Shown: positions 34,193-42,955 of the stretch, piece after piece | Layout: every line of letters begins with the position of its first letter | Numbering within the stretch: the stretch's first letter is position 1 | Source: Caenimonas sedimenti | GTDB lineage: Bacteria; Pseudomonadota; Gammaproteobacteria; Burkholderiales; Burkholderiaceae_C | Reading direction: 5' to 3' | Assembly (NCBI RefSeq): GCF_007833165.1 | Contig: NZ_VOBQ01000027.1 | Location: 1 to 55,251 of the forward strand | DNA: 55,251 nucleotides | Notes under the pieces: model-generated | What the model saw: the letters and a program-made list of their open reading frames with translations, nothing else | Database searches by the model: none | What the model was told of the DNA's origin: nothing | Position numbers and translations under genes: made by a program

Positions 34193-34957
34193 GTGCCAGC
34201 CCTTTCCGCCACCGATTCGACCCCGCTGGTGTCCGAAAGGCTGTCCGACCGGCTGGCGGGGCGGCTGATCTCGCAGATCGGGGCCGGCGCCCTGCAGCCC
34301 GGTGACCGGCTGCCGACGGAACAGCAGCTGGCAGCGGCCCACGGGGTTTCGCGCACGGTCGTGCGTGAAGCCATGCATCAGCTCAAGTCGCGCTCGCTGG
34401 TGGTGGCCCGCCAGGGCTCCGGCGTGTTCGTCGCGCCGACACCGGTCAACCAGCCGCTCGAATTCGACCCGGCCGTCCTGGGGTCGGTGCAGGCGGTGGT
34501 GCACGTCATCGAGGTGCGCCGCGTGCTGGAAGGCGAGATCGCCGCCCTGGCGGCCGAGCGTGCGACGCGCGCGCAGATCGCGCAGTTGCGCCGGTCCCTC
34601 AAGGCCATCGACATGGCGGTGGCCGAGGGCCGCGACGGCGTGGCCGAAGACTTGGCGTTCCACCGCGTCATCGGCGAATCGGCGGGCAACCCGCAGTTCC
34701 GGCTGCTCATCGGCTTCCTGGAACAGTACCTGCGTGAGGCCATGCGCATTACTCGCGGCAATGAGGCGCGCCGGCGCGACTTCATGCAGTCGGTGCAGCA
34801 GGAGCACCGGGCTATGGTGGAAGCCATCGCCGCGCGCGACGCCGAGGCAGCCCGGCACCATGCCACCCGGCACATCCTGCGCGGTGAACAGCGGCTGGTG
34901 GAGGGCGGCGTGATCCCCGGCCGGCGCAGGAAACAATCTTCGAAGGGACTTTCATGA
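34193..34957 (+). CDS. GntR-family regulator, FadR (FCD) subfamily
   Basis: 254 aa from GTG 34193. The winged helix-turn-helix is LPTEQQLAAAHGVSRTVVREAMHQLKSRSLVVARQGSGVFV. The all-helical FCD ligand domain has EVRRVLEGEIAALAAERAT, EDLAFHRVIGESAGN and EEHRAM-like QEHRAMVEAIAARD with metal-binding His candidates. Likely controls the divergent transporter and its own operon in response to a sugar acid. Upstream (34139-34160) lies TTTGTATGATGACCTGATAAA-like AT-rich DNA with TATGAT, a plausible promoter-operator. Its stop overlaps the next start (ATGA). Confidence 0.93.
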   Translation: MPALSATDSTPLVSERLSDRLAGRLISQIGAGALQPGDRLPTEQQLAAAHGVSRTVVREAMHQLKSRSLVVARQGSGVFVAPTPVNQPLEFDPAVLGSVQAVVHVIEVRRVLEGEIAALAAERATRAQIAQLRRSLKAIDMAVAEGRDGVAEDLAFHRVIGESAGNPQFRLLIGFLEQYLREAMRITRGNEARRRDFMQSVQQEHRAMVEAIAARDAEAARHHATRHILRGEQRLVEGGVIPGRRRKQSSKGLS

Positions 34958-35970
34958 AACTGTTGATCACCGGCGGTGGTGGTTTCGTCGGCGCGCGCCT
35001 GGCGCGCACCCTGCTGGCGCGGGGCACCTTGGCCGGCGGGCGCATCGAGCAGGTCGTGCTGACGGACATCGCGCCCCCACCGGCGGACCTGCTGGCCGAC
35101 GCCCGTGTGCAAGCCCGCACCGGGCCGCTGCTGGCGCAAACCGATGCGTTGCGCACCGAGACTTTCGACGGCGTGTTCCATCTCGCGTCCGCGGTGTCCG
35201 GTGAGTGCGAGGCCGATTTCGAGCTGGGCCTGCGCTCGAATCTCGACAGCACGCGCGCATTGCTCGACGCCCTGCGCGCCAACGTGGCGGCGGGCGGCAA
35301 GGTGCCGCGCCTGGTCTTCTCCAGCTCGGTCGCGGTGTTCGGGCCGGACGCGGCCGTGCCGCTGCCCAAGCTGGTGGCCGACGACACGCTGCCCGCACCG
35401 CAGACCTCCTATGGCACGCAGAAGCTCGTCTGCGAGCACCTGATCGCCGACTACACGCGCAAGGGCTTCATCGACGGCCGCGCGGCGCGCCTCATGACCG
35501 TGACGGTCCGGCCGGGCCGGCCGAATGGCGCGGCATCTTCCTTCTTCAGCGGCATCATCCGCGAGCCGTTGGCCGGGGTCGAGTCCATTTGCCCGGTCTC
35601 ACCGGACGTGTCGCATCCCATGTCGTCGCCGGCGCGGACGATCGACGGCCTGATCGCCGTCTATGAAGCGTCGCGCGAGCAGTTCCTGGGGCGCCTGGGC
35701 ATGAACCTGCCGGCACTGAACGTCAAGGTCAGCGACATGCTCGACGCCCTGGAGCAGGTGGCAGGCCGCAAGGTGCGCCAGCTGGTGCGGTTCGAACGCG
35801 ACGAGCGCATCGCCGGCATCGTGGCGAACTGGCCCGGGGGCGCGACCGCCGAGCGGGCGGCCCGGCTTGGCCTGAAGCCGCACGAGAATTTCGCTGAGAT
35901 CGTCCAGCAGTACATCGACGATTGCAAGGCGCTGCCGACGGCCGCGCAAACCCTCAAGGCCATTCAATGA
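34954..35970 (+). CDS. denD: DenD-like NAD-dependent sugar-acid dehydrogenase (SDR epimerase fold)
   Basis: 338 aa extended short-chain dehydrogenase. Rossmann motif TGGGGFVGARLA; catalytic Ser in VFSSSVAVFG and Tyr/Lys in SYGTQK; VTVRPGRPNGAASSFFSGIIREPL is the substrate loop seen in D-erythronate dehydrogenase (DenD) and relatives. It oxidises the C-2 hydroxyl of a sugar acid. Coupled by ATGA overlaps to the regulator before it and the dehydratase after it. The other den/otn genes (isomerase, aldolase) are not present, so the substrate may differ. Confidence 0.75.
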   Translation: MKLLITGGGGFVGARLARTLLARGTLAGGRIEQVVLTDIAPPPADLLADARVQARTGPLLAQTDALRTETFDGVFHLASAVSGECEADFELGLRSNLDSTRALLDALRANVAAGGKVPRLVFSSSVAVFGPDAAVPLPKLVADDTLPAPQTSYGTQKLVCEHLIADYTRKGFIDGRAARLMTVTVRPGRPNGAASSFFSGIIREPLAGVESICPVSPDVSHPMSSPARTIDGLIAVYEASREQFLGRLGMNLPALNVKVSDMLDALEQVAGRKVRQLVRFERDERIAGIVANWPGGATAERAARLGLKPHENFAEIVQQYIDDCKALPTAAQTLKAIQ

Positions 35971-37796
35971 AGAACAAGAAAGTCAGTCGCGAACGCAAGG
36001 CCCCGGGCAAGAAGGCGCTCCCACGGCTGCGCTCGCAAGCCTGGTTCGACAATCCCGACAACGCCGACATGACCGCGCTCTACCTGGAGCGCACCATGAA
36101 CTTCGGCCTGGGGTTCGACGAACTGCAGTCCGGCCGGCCCATCATCGGCATCGCGCAGACGGGGTCGGACATCGCCCCCTGCAACCGCCACCACCTGGTT
36201 CTGGCCCAGCGCGTGCGCGAAGGCATCCGGGATGCCGGGGGCATCGCCTTCGAGTTCCCGATCCACCCGATCCAGGAAACCTGCAAGCGCCCCACGGCGG
36301 CGCTCGACCGCAACCTGCAATATCTGTCGCTGATCGAAGTGCTCTACGGCTATCCGATCGATGGCGTGGTGCTCACCACCGGGTGCGACAAGACCACCCC
36401 GGCGCAGTTGATGGCCGCGGCCACCGTCGACATTCCGGCCATCGCGCTGAATTCCGGCCCGATGCTCAATGGCTGGTACCAGGGCGAGCGCACGGGCTCG
36501 GGCACCATCGTCTGGCGCGCGCGCGAAATGATGGCGGCGGGCGAGATCGGCTACCAGGAGTTCCTGAAGCTGGTGGCTTCGTCGGCGCCGTCCACCGGCC
36601 ATTGCAACACCATGGGCACCGCGTCGACAATGAATTCGCTGGCCGAGGCGCTCGGGATGACGCTCCCGGGCAGCGCGGCCATTCCCGCGCCGTACCGCGA
36701 CCGCCAGGAGATGGCGTACCTGACCGGCAAGCGCATCGTGGACATGGTGCGTGAAGACCTGAAGCCCTCTGACATCATGACGCGGGCCGCGTTCGAGAAC
36801 GCCATCGTGGTCAACTCCGCGATCGGCGGCTCGACCAATGCGCCGGTGCACCTGAACGCGATCGCCAAGCACATCGGCGTGAAGCTGACCACGGCGGACT
36901 GGGAAAAGCACGGCTACAAGATCCCGCTCCTGGTGAACCTGCAGCCGGCGGGCGAATACCTGGCCGAGGAGTACTACCGCGCTGGCGGCGTGCCCGCCGT
37001 GGTGGCCGAACTGATCGCGCAGGGCAAGATCCAGCCTGCGCTGACCGCCAACGGCAAGACGCTCATCGAGAATTGCGAAGGCCAGTTCACCAGCGATCGG
37101 AAGGTGATCTTCCCGTACGCGAAGCCGATGAAGAAGAACGCGGGCTTCCTCAACTTCAGCGGCAACCTGTTCGATTCCGCGATCATGAAGACCAGCGTGA
37201 TCACGCCGGAGTTCCACAAGCAGTACCTGGAGAATCCGGCGGACCCGATGGCTTTCGAGGGCACCGCGGTGGTGTTCGACGGCCCGGAGGACTACCACAA
37301 GCGCATCGACGATCCCAAGCTGAAACTCACGCCGGCCAGCGTGCTTTTCATGCGCGGCGTCGGGCCGATCGGCTATCCAGGTGCGGCCGAAGTCGTGAAC
37401 ATGCGCGCGCCGGACTACCTGCTGAAGAAGGGCGTGACGGCGCTGGCCTGCATCGGCGACGGCCGGCAGTCCGGGACCTCCGGCTCACCCTCGATCCTCA
37501 ATGCATCGCCAGAGGCGGCAACTGGCGGCGGGTTGGCGCTGCTGAAGACCGGCGACAAGGTGCGCATCGACCTGAAGAAGCGCACCGCGAACATGCTGGT
37601 TTCGGATGCGGAACTGAAGAAGCGCCGTGCCGCCTTCGAGGCTGCCGGTGGCTACAAGTACCCCGCCAGCCAGACTCCGTGGCAGGAAATCCAGCGCGGC
37701 ATCGTCGATGAACTGTCGGAAGGCATGGTGCTGAAGCCGGCGGTGAAGTACCAGCGGATCAACACGACTTTCGGGTTGCCGCGCGACAACCACTAG
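35967..37796 (+). CDS. IlvD/Edd-family sugar-acid dehydratase (pentonate/hexonate type)
   Basis: 609 aa from ATG 35967, overlapping the preceding stop; an upstream in-frame start lies inside denD. Iron-sulfur cysteines are in SDIAPCNRHH, LTTGCDKTTPA and GHCNTMGTAST, and the C-terminal CIGDGRQSGTSGSPSILNASPEAA matches the xylonate/arabonate branch rather than branched-chain amino-acid IlvD. It dehydrates an aldonate to a 2-keto-3-deoxy acid. The operon thus couples uptake, oxidation and dehydration of a sugar acid. Confidence 0.9.
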   Translation: MKNKKVSRERKAPGKKALPRLRSQAWFDNPDNADMTALYLERTMNFGLGFDELQSGRPIIGIAQTGSDIAPCNRHHLVLAQRVREGIRDAGGIAFEFPIHPIQETCKRPTAALDRNLQYLSLIEVLYGYPIDGVVLTTGCDKTTPAQLMAAATVDIPAIALNSGPMLNGWYQGERTGSGTIVWRAREMMAAGEIGYQEFLKLVASSAPSTGHCNTMGTASTMNSLAEALGMTLPGSAAIPAPYRDRQEMAYLTGKRIVDMVREDLKPSDIMTRAAFENAIVVNSAIGGSTNAPVHLNAIAKHIGVKLTTADWEKHGYKIPLLVNLQPAGEYLAEEYYRAGGVPAVVAELIAQGKIQPALTANGKTLIENCEGQFTSDRKVIFPYAKPMKKNAGFLNFSGNLFDSAIMKTSVITPEFHKQYLENPADPMAFEGTAVVFDGPEDYHKRIDDPKLKLTPASVLFMRGVGPIGYPGAAEVVNMRAPDYLLKKGVTALACIGDGRQSGTSGSPSILNASPEAATGGGLALLKTGDKVRIDLKKRTANMLVSDAELKKRRAAFEAAGGYKYPASQTPWQEIQRGIVDELSEGMVLKPAVKYQRINTTFGLPRDNH

Positions 37797-37806
37797 GCCC
37801 AGGCTC

Positions 37807-38259
37807 CTAGGCGAGGGCGGGGCGGCGCCACCGCCACACTTCGCCATCTTCAGGGTGCTGCACGGGGCCCTCGAACTCGAAGCCCAGCTTCTTGAGGATC
37901 GCGGTGGAGGCGCCTTCGGCGGGCAGGGTGTGCGCGATGAACCGCCCACCCACACTCGCGGTCTCCCGGGACGAGAGGGCGATCAGCGCTGCCGCCATCC
38001 GGGTGGCGACCCCCTGGCCCTCGCCGCCCGGGAACGTGAAGTAGGCGATCTCGGCGCTGCCCTCGGCAGCTGTCGCCGCAAAGCCGCAGGTGCCGACCAC
38101 GGCCTGGTCCTCCACGGCCAGGTAGCAGATCCAGGGTTCGCTGAAGCCGATCCGCCGATACAGGGCGGTGGTGGCTTCGACGATGCCGCCGCAGATCTCC
38201 GGCATCTCGATGCCTGTCAGGCGCACCGTGCCGTCTTGTTCGATGGGGACGAGTTCCAT
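37807..38259 (-). CDS. GNAT-family N-acetyltransferase
   Basis: 150 aa from ATG 38259; upstream in-frame residues are unlikely to be coding. The acetyl-CoA-binding loop is IAYFTFPGGEGQGVATRMAAALIAL and the C-terminal strand is STAILKKLGFEFEGPV. Closest in feel to RimJ/RimL-type enzymes. The acceptor cannot be inferred. Convergent with the dehydratase gene. Confidence 0.88.
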   Translation of the reverse strand: MELVPIEQDGTVRLTGIEMPEICGGIVEATTALYRRIGFSEPWICYLAVEDQAVVGTCGFAATAAEGSAEIAYFTFPGGEGQGVATRMAAALIALSSRETASVGGRFIAHTLPAEGASTAILKKLGFEFEGPVQHPEDGEVWRWRRPALA

Positions 38260-38309
38260 CCCGGTATTTTCGCCGACGTGCCGTGCCGGCCTTGTGGCAA
38301 GCTGGTGCC

Positions 38310-39215
38310 ATGCATGCCCTGACACCATTGCGTTCGGTCGAAGCGGGCCGGCTGGCCATCTCGTATCACGAGGCGGGCCCGGCGGATGGCCCGCCGGTTT
38401 TCCTCATGCACGGCTTCCCGTACGACATCCATGCTTTCGCGGAAGTCATCCCTCGGCTGGCGGAAGCCGGCTGCCGCGTGGTCGTTCCCTACCTGCGCGG
38501 CTTCGGAAGTACGCGTTTCCTGGACGCCTCCACGCCGCGCTCCGGCGAACAGGCGGCCCTGGGCGCGGACTTGCTGGCCCTGATGGACGCGCTGAACATT
38601 CCGCGCGCGGTGCTGGCCGGTTATGACTGGGGCGGCCGCGCCTGCTGCGTGGTGGCGGCCCTCTGGCCCGAGCGCTGCGCCGGCCTGGTCTCGTACAACA
38701 ACTACAACATCTTCAACCACGCGCGGGCGCTGGAGCCCGACACGCCCGCGAACGAGCTGAAGCTCTGGTACCAGTACTACTTCCAGTCCGAGCGCGGGCG
38801 CGAAGGTCTGCGGCGCAACCGGCGCGCCCTGGCGCGGCTGCTCTGGGAGACCTGGTCCCCGACCTGGGTGTTCGACGACGCCACCTTCGAGCGCACCGCG
38901 CCGGCGTTCGACAACCCGGACTTCGCCGACGTGGTGATCCATTCCTACCGGCACCGCTTCAACCTGGTGCCGGGCGATCCGGCCTATGCGGCGATCGAAC
39001 AGCAGCTGGCGGCGCAACCTGCGATTGCCGTGCCGACGATCAGCTTCGACGGCGCCGACGACGGCGTGCGGCCGCCGGCACCTGCCTCGGCGCATGCGGC
39101 GCGCTTCACCGGTGGGCGCGACCATCGCGTGGTGCCCGGTGCCGGCCACAACCTGCCGCAGGAGAAGCCGGCGCTGTTCGCCGAAGCCGTGCTGGAGCTG
39201 GTGCGCCGGGGCTGA
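38310..39215 (+). CDS. Alpha/beta hydrolase with Asp nucleophile (epoxide hydrolase/haloalkane dehalogenase-like)
   Basis: 301 aa from ATG 38310. HGFPYDIHAF is the oxyanion loop, the nucleophile elbow AGYDWGGRA carries Asp instead of Ser, and the C-terminal GAGHNLPQEKP supplies His. An Asp nucleophile is characteristic of soluble epoxide hydrolases and dehalogenases. A cap domain with several Trp/Tyr (LKLWYQYYFQSERGR) lies between. The physiological substrate is unknown. Confidence 0.88.
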   Translation: MHALTPLRSVEAGRLAISYHEAGPADGPPVFLMHGFPYDIHAFAEVIPRLAEAGCRVVVPYLRGFGSTRFLDASTPRSGEQAALGADLLALMDALNIPRAVLAGYDWGGRACCVVAALWPERCAGLVSYNNYNIFNHARALEPDTPANELKLWYQYYFQSERGREGLRRNRRALARLLWETWSPTWVFDDATFERTAPAFDNPDFADVVIHSYRHRFNLVPGDPAYAAIEQQLAAQPAIAVPTISFDGADDGVRPPAPASAHAARFTGGRDHRVVPGAGHNLPQEKPALFAEAVLELVRRG

Positions 39216-39229
39216 TCGCCCCCCGCGCT

Positions 39230-39667
39230 TCAGTGCTGGATGAGGACGACCGGCGCCAGGCCGGCGTTCAGGAACCCGAGCGAAACGGCCGCGGCCTTGC
39301 TCAGGTCGATGATGCGGCGGCGGCTGGGCAGCCTGTCGTTGATCCGCACGACCACCTCGCGCCCGTTGGCGACGTTGCGTACCCGAACCATGGTGCCGAA
39401 CGGCAGCGTCGGATGCGCCGCCGTCAGTTCGTTCTGGTCGAAGCGTTCGCCGCTGGCCGTGCGTCTGCCGTGAAATCTCGGCCCGTACCACGACGCCTTG
39501 CCGCGCGCGAGGACCGCTTTGAGCGATTGCGTCAACTCCACCGGATCCGCTTTCCACTCGTCCGGCGCCTGGGCATGCGTTGGCGGCGTGGGCGAGAGGC
39601 ACGCCGCGGCCAGGGTCAGCAGACCCGCCAGGCGCCATGCTGCGGGGAGCGGCTTCTCGGCTTTCAT
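39230..39667 (-). CDS. RlpA-family (double-psi beta-barrel) septal-ring/lytic transglycosylase-like protein
   Basis: 145 aa with an N-terminal signal (about residues 10-33, THAQ). The barrel has GKASWYGPRFHGRRTASGERFDQNELTAAHPTLPFGT, VRVRNVANGREVVVRINDRLPS and IIDLSKAAAVSLGF, the RlpA pattern including the catalytic-type Asp/Glu positions. A Cys at AACL near residue 23 could make it a lipoprotein. It lacks the SPOR domain of full-length RlpA. It acts on peptidoglycan in the periplasm. Confidence 0.9.
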   Translation of the reverse strand: MKAEKPLPAAWRLAGLLTLAAACLSPTPPTHAQAPDEWKADPVELTQSLKAVLARGKASWYGPRFHGRRTASGERFDQNELTAAHPTLPFGTMVRVRNVANGREVVVRINDRLPSRRRIIDLSKAAAVSLGFLNAGLAPVVLIQH

Positions 39668-39701
39668 GACCGCGATTGTAGGAAAGTTCTACGGCAGAGC
39701 T

Positions 39702-40085
39702 TCAACGGGCGTGATCCGGCGCGAGACCCTGCATCGCCGGCGCGATGCCGGACCAATCAGCCACGAACCCATCGTCACTGCGCAGCGCGGGCGGCGCCAG
39801 CCCCTGCAGCATCACGTCCAGGCCGGCCTGGGCGCTGTCGATCAGTGGCAGGGGCACCTCGGGCTGCAGCCGTTCGGCATAGCCGGCGAGGCCCGCGCCA
39901 CCCACGATGATGGAGCGTGCCCCGGTGCCGGCGGCGGCGCGGCAGGCTGCACCCAGCGTCCGCATGGCCAATGCCTCGTCGGCGAGCAGCATCGCCCCGG
40001 TGGGCACGACGGTTTCGATGTGCTGGAGCAAGGCGCCGAACCCCAGGCTGCCGGCCAGCCGGCGGAGCATCGGTGCCCAGCGTTC
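39702..40085 (-). pseudogene. Remnant of an Asp/Glu- (hydantoin-) racemase gene, 5' part missing
   Basis: Residues readable from about 40085 to the stop at 39702 resemble the second half of Asp/Glu/hydantoin racemases: LRRLAGSLGFGALLQHIETV, then GARSIIVGGAGLAGYAERL and PLIDSAQAGLDVML. The first half, with the other catalytic Cys, is absent: upstream of 40085 the frame runs into the opposite-strand MurA-like gene. The second catalytic Cys (GCAG in active enzymes) is Gly here. An ATG at 40070 could still start a 122-residue product. Confidence 0.6.
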
Positions 40086-40116
40086 GCGCGGCGCTGCGCT
40101 CTCGCAAGATGCGCGC

Positions 40117-41418
40117 ATGTCCCATCTCATCATCCACGGCGGCTCGCCGCTCCACGGCCACATCGTTCCCTCGGCGAACAAGAACGCCGTCCTGCCCATC
40201 CTCTGCGCGACGCTGCTGACGCGTGAGCCGGTCCGGCTCCGCGGCGTCCCCGACATCACGGACGTGCGGAAAATCCTGGACGTGTTCCGCCGGCTGGGCA
40301 GCAACGTCGCCATCGATTTCCAGACTGGCGTGCTGTCCCTGCAGCACAGCGAGACGCAATTCGACCCGGTGCGCGACCACCTGCCCGAGAGCATGCGCAG
40401 CTCGATCCTGCTGGTGCCGGGGCTGCTGGCGCGCTTCGGCGCCGCCCGGATCGAGGGCGACGTCAAGGGCTGCACGCTGGGCGCGCGCGAGATCGACCCG
40501 CACATCGAGGTGTTCGAGCGCTTCGGGGCCGGCGTCGAGCGCACCGGCCAGAGCGTCGTGCTGCGGGCGGACCGCCCCCTGCGCCACAACGACCACTGGA
40601 CCGACTACGCCTCGGTCACCACGACCGAGAACTTCGTGCTGTGCGCGGCCCTGGCCGATGGCGTGTCGACGCTGACGAACGCCGCGGGTGAACCGCACGT
40701 GCAGGAGTTCTGCCGCTTCATGGAGCTGTTGGGCGCGAAGATCGAGGGCATCGGCACCTCGCGCCTCGTCGTGCACGGAACGGACCGCCTTGGCGGTTGC
40801 GATTTCACTTTCACCGAGGACTTCCACGAGGTCGTCACCTTCCTGGCTCTTGGTGCGATCACCGGCGGGGACGTCCGGGTGAAGAATTCGCAACCCGGCC
40901 ATTTCCCGCTGATCGACCGCACCTTCGCCAAGTTCGGCGTCCGGGTCACGCACGCCGACGGCTGGTCGCGCTGCGCCGTGGAGGATCGGTTGAAGGTCCG
41001 CGAACCCTTCACGCCCAGCATCCTGCAGAAGGTGGAGGCGGCGCCTTGGCCGTACCTGCCGGTGGACCTGCTGCCGATCTTCGTGGCGCTGGGCGTGCGG
41101 GCCGAAGGCAGCATGATGTTCTGGAACAAGGTCTACGACGGCGCGCTGGGCTGGACGTCGGAACTGTCGAAGTTCGGCGCCCATGCCTTCCAGTCGGATC
41201 CGCATCGCGTGGTGACCTTCGGCGGCAAGGCCCTGACGCCGGCCGAGGTCGAGAGCCCCTACATCATCCGGGTGGCGATCGCCTTGCTGATGGTCGCGGC
41301 CAGCGTTCCGGGGCGATCCGTGATCCGGAACGCGGCACCGGTGCGCCGGGCCCATCCGCAATTCGCGGAGAACATCACGCGGCTGGGCGCGCGGGTGGAG
41401 TGGATGGAGGCGAGCTGA
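40117..41418 (+). CDS. murA: MurA-like UDP-N-acetylglucosamine 1-carboxyvinyltransferase
   Basis: 433 aa EPSP-synthase-fold enzyme transferring enolpyruvate to UDP-GlcNAc, first step of peptidoglycan synthesis. Lys22-Asn23 in SANKNAVLP and Cys119 in GDVKGCTLGAREIDPH, the fosfomycin-target position, are present. The sequence is divergent in the substrate loops (RSSILLVPGLLARFGAARIEG). It sits among unrelated genes beside a broken racemase rather than in the usual murA neighbourhood, so it is probably a second, laterally acquired or specialised copy. Start at ATG 40117; no strong ribosome site. Confidence 0.82.
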   Translation: MSHLIIHGGSPLHGHIVPSANKNAVLPILCATLLTREPVRLRGVPDITDVRKILDVFRRLGSNVAIDFQTGVLSLQHSETQFDPVRDHLPESMRSSILLVPGLLARFGAARIEGDVKGCTLGAREIDPHIEVFERFGAGVERTGQSVVLRADRPLRHNDHWTDYASVTTTENFVLCAALADGVSTLTNAAGEPHVQEFCRFMELLGAKIEGIGTSRLVVHGTDRLGGCDFTFTEDFHEVVTFLALGAITGGDVRVKNSQPGHFPLIDRTFAKFGVRVTHADGWSRCAVEDRLKVREPFTPSILQKVEAAPWPYLPVDLLPIFVALGVRAEGSMMFWNKVYDGALGWTSELSKFGAHAFQSDPHRVVTFGGKALTPAEVESPYIIRVAIALLMVAASVPGRSVIRNAAPVRRAHPQFAENITRLGARVEWMEAS

Positions 41419-41451
41419 TCCGCCCCATGGGGCCCGGTGGATCGGGTTGGC

Positions 41452-42144
41452 TCAATCACCGACCCAGCGCAATTCGGAAGCGCGCAGGTGCGACAGCATC
41501 GCGGCCTGAGCGGCGATCGGGTCGCGCGCTTCCAGCGCTCGCAGGATCGCTTCGTGCTCCTTCAGCGCCTGCTTCCAGGTGCGGGGCGTTTCGTACTTGG
41601 ACGACAGCTTCGCGGAGATGGGGCTGTGCCGCTCGTCGAACAGCTGCGCGATGATGCGCGCCATCACGGAATTGCCGCTCATGTCCGCCAGGGTCATGTG
41701 GAACTGCCGGTCCAGCTCCAGCGGCGCCCGGTTGCGCTCGGTCTCCTCCCGCATGCGGGTGACGATGGCGCGCAACTGCTTGAGCTGTTCCTTCGTGCCG
41801 AGTGCGCACGCGAGGATCATCACCGCGCTCTCGACCGCGGAGCGCGCCTGCATCAGTTCGTGCGGGCTCTCGCCCAGTTCGGGGGTGGCCTTGGCGGCCC
41901 GGGCCTCGGGTTGCGGGCAGACGTAGACGCCTGAGCCGCCGCGGATCTCGATGTTGCCCTGGACATCCAGGGCGATCAGGCCCTCGCGCAGCGACGGCCG
42001 CGACACCCCGAGCAAGAGGGCGAGTTCGCGTTCGGCCGGCAGCCGGTCCCCGACCTGGAAAGTCCCCTTGGCGATCAATTCCTTGATCTGGTCGGCGATC
42101 TGCTGGTAGAGGCGGCGCGGGTCGGGTGGCTTCGGAGCGCTCAT
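41452..42144 (-). CDS. GntR-family regulator, FadR (FCD) subfamily
   Basis: 230 aa from ATG 42144. Helix-turn-helix LPAERELALLLGVSRPSLREGLIALDVQGNIEIRGGSGVYV; FCD domain with ARSAVESAVMILACALGT, LELDRQFHMTLADMSGN and LKEHEAILRALEARD. Divergent from an ABC transporter operon. The gap carries a paired GGTnnnACC-type operator (42199-42238) like those of PdhR/LldR-type FadR regulators; a second copy is at 47303. It should repress the cluster and itself until a ligand releases it. Confidence 0.93.
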   Translation of the reverse strand: MSAPKPPDPRRLYQQIADQIKELIAKGTFQVGDRLPAERELALLLGVSRPSLREGLIALDVQGNIEIRGGSGVYVCPQPEARAAKATPELGESPHELMQARSAVESAVMILACALGTKEQLKQLRAIVTRMREETERNRAPLELDRQFHMTLADMSGNSVMARIIAQLFDERHSPISAKLSSKYETPRTWKQALKEHEAILRALEARDPIAAQAAMLSHLRASELRWVGD

Positions 42145-42198
42145 GAGGTGTGCATGTGCTGCGGATGATACCGCCGGGGCAGCGCCTAGGGAAACTAC

Positions 42199-42238
42199 GG
42201 TAAGACCAATTATGGTGAAAACTATAATTGGCCTGACC
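42199..42238. promoter_or_regulatory. Paired GntR operator over the divergent promoters
   Basis: GGTAAGACCAATTAT (42199-42213) and ATAATTGGCCTGACC (42224-42238) are inverted copies, 13 of 15 positions pairing. Each arm contains a GGTnnnACC-like core as in PdhR/LldR operators. A perfect -10, TATAAT (42223-42228), for the transporter operon and a CATAAT on the other strand (42214-42209) for the regulator lie inside it. Occupancy would block both genes. Confidence 0.7.
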
Positions 42239-42261
42239 AAAGTGGGGAATGAACCGGCGCG

Positions 42262-42945
42262 ATGAAATACGACTTCGACTTCAGGGCGCCCCTGGCGTAC
42301 TGGCCGGACTTCCTGGCCGCCGCGGGAACCACGCTCGGCCTGTCGCTGGCGGCAACGGTCTTCGGGTTCCTGCTGGGGGTTTCCTGCGCGCTCGCCCGCA
42401 CGGGCCGCAAGCCGTGGCTCACGCGCCTGAGTTCGGTCTACGTGGAAGCGATCCGCAACACGCCCCTGCTGGTCCAGATCTTCATCGTCTACTTCGGGCT
42501 GGCCTCGATCGGATGGAAAGTCGACGCCTTCGCCGCGGCGACGGCCGCCCTGGTGATCAACGTCGGGGCCTACACGTCTGAGATCGTGCGCGCGGGCATC
42601 GAGTCCGTCCCCAAGGGGCAGATCGAAGCGGCGGAATGCCTGGGTCTTTCCCGGCGGCACCTGCTCACCCATGTGGTGCTGCCACCGGCCATCGAGCGGG
42701 TCTACCCCGCGCTCACCAGCCAGTACGTGCTGCTCATGCTCGCATCGTCGATCACTTCGCAGATCTCGGCCGAGGAACTGACCGCGGCCGCCAACCGGAT
42801 CCAGTCCGAAACCTTCCGTTCGGTCGAGACCTACCTGATCGTCGCCGCCGCCTATCTCGTGCTGTCGATGGTCATGCGCCTCGTCTTCTCGTGTGCGAGC
42901 TACGCCGCGTTCCCGCGGCGCCGCCGGCTTGGCACGCCGCTGTGA
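42262..42945 (+). CDS. Polar-amino-acid-type ABC transporter permease (HisM/GlnP-like)
   Basis: 227 aa inner-membrane protein with about five helices. Contains SSVYVEAIRNTPLLVQIFIVYFGL and the EAA loop VPKGQIEAAECLGLSRRHLLTHVVLPPAIERVYP, diagnostic of this family. First gene of the operon, 24 bases after the operator. Works with the second permease, ATPase and receptor that follow. Confidence 0.93.
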   Translation: MKYDFDFRAPLAYWPDFLAAAGTTLGLSLAATVFGFLLGVSCALARTGRKPWLTRLSSVYVEAIRNTPLLVQIFIVYFGLASIGWKVDAFAAATAALVINVGAYTSEIVRAGIESVPKGQIEAAECLGLSRRHLLTHVVLPPAIERVYPALTSQYVLLMLASSITSQISAEELTAAANRIQSETFRSVETYLIVAAAYLVLSMVMRLVFSCASYAAFPRRRRLGTPL

Positions 42946-42955
42946 TGGGGCACAC

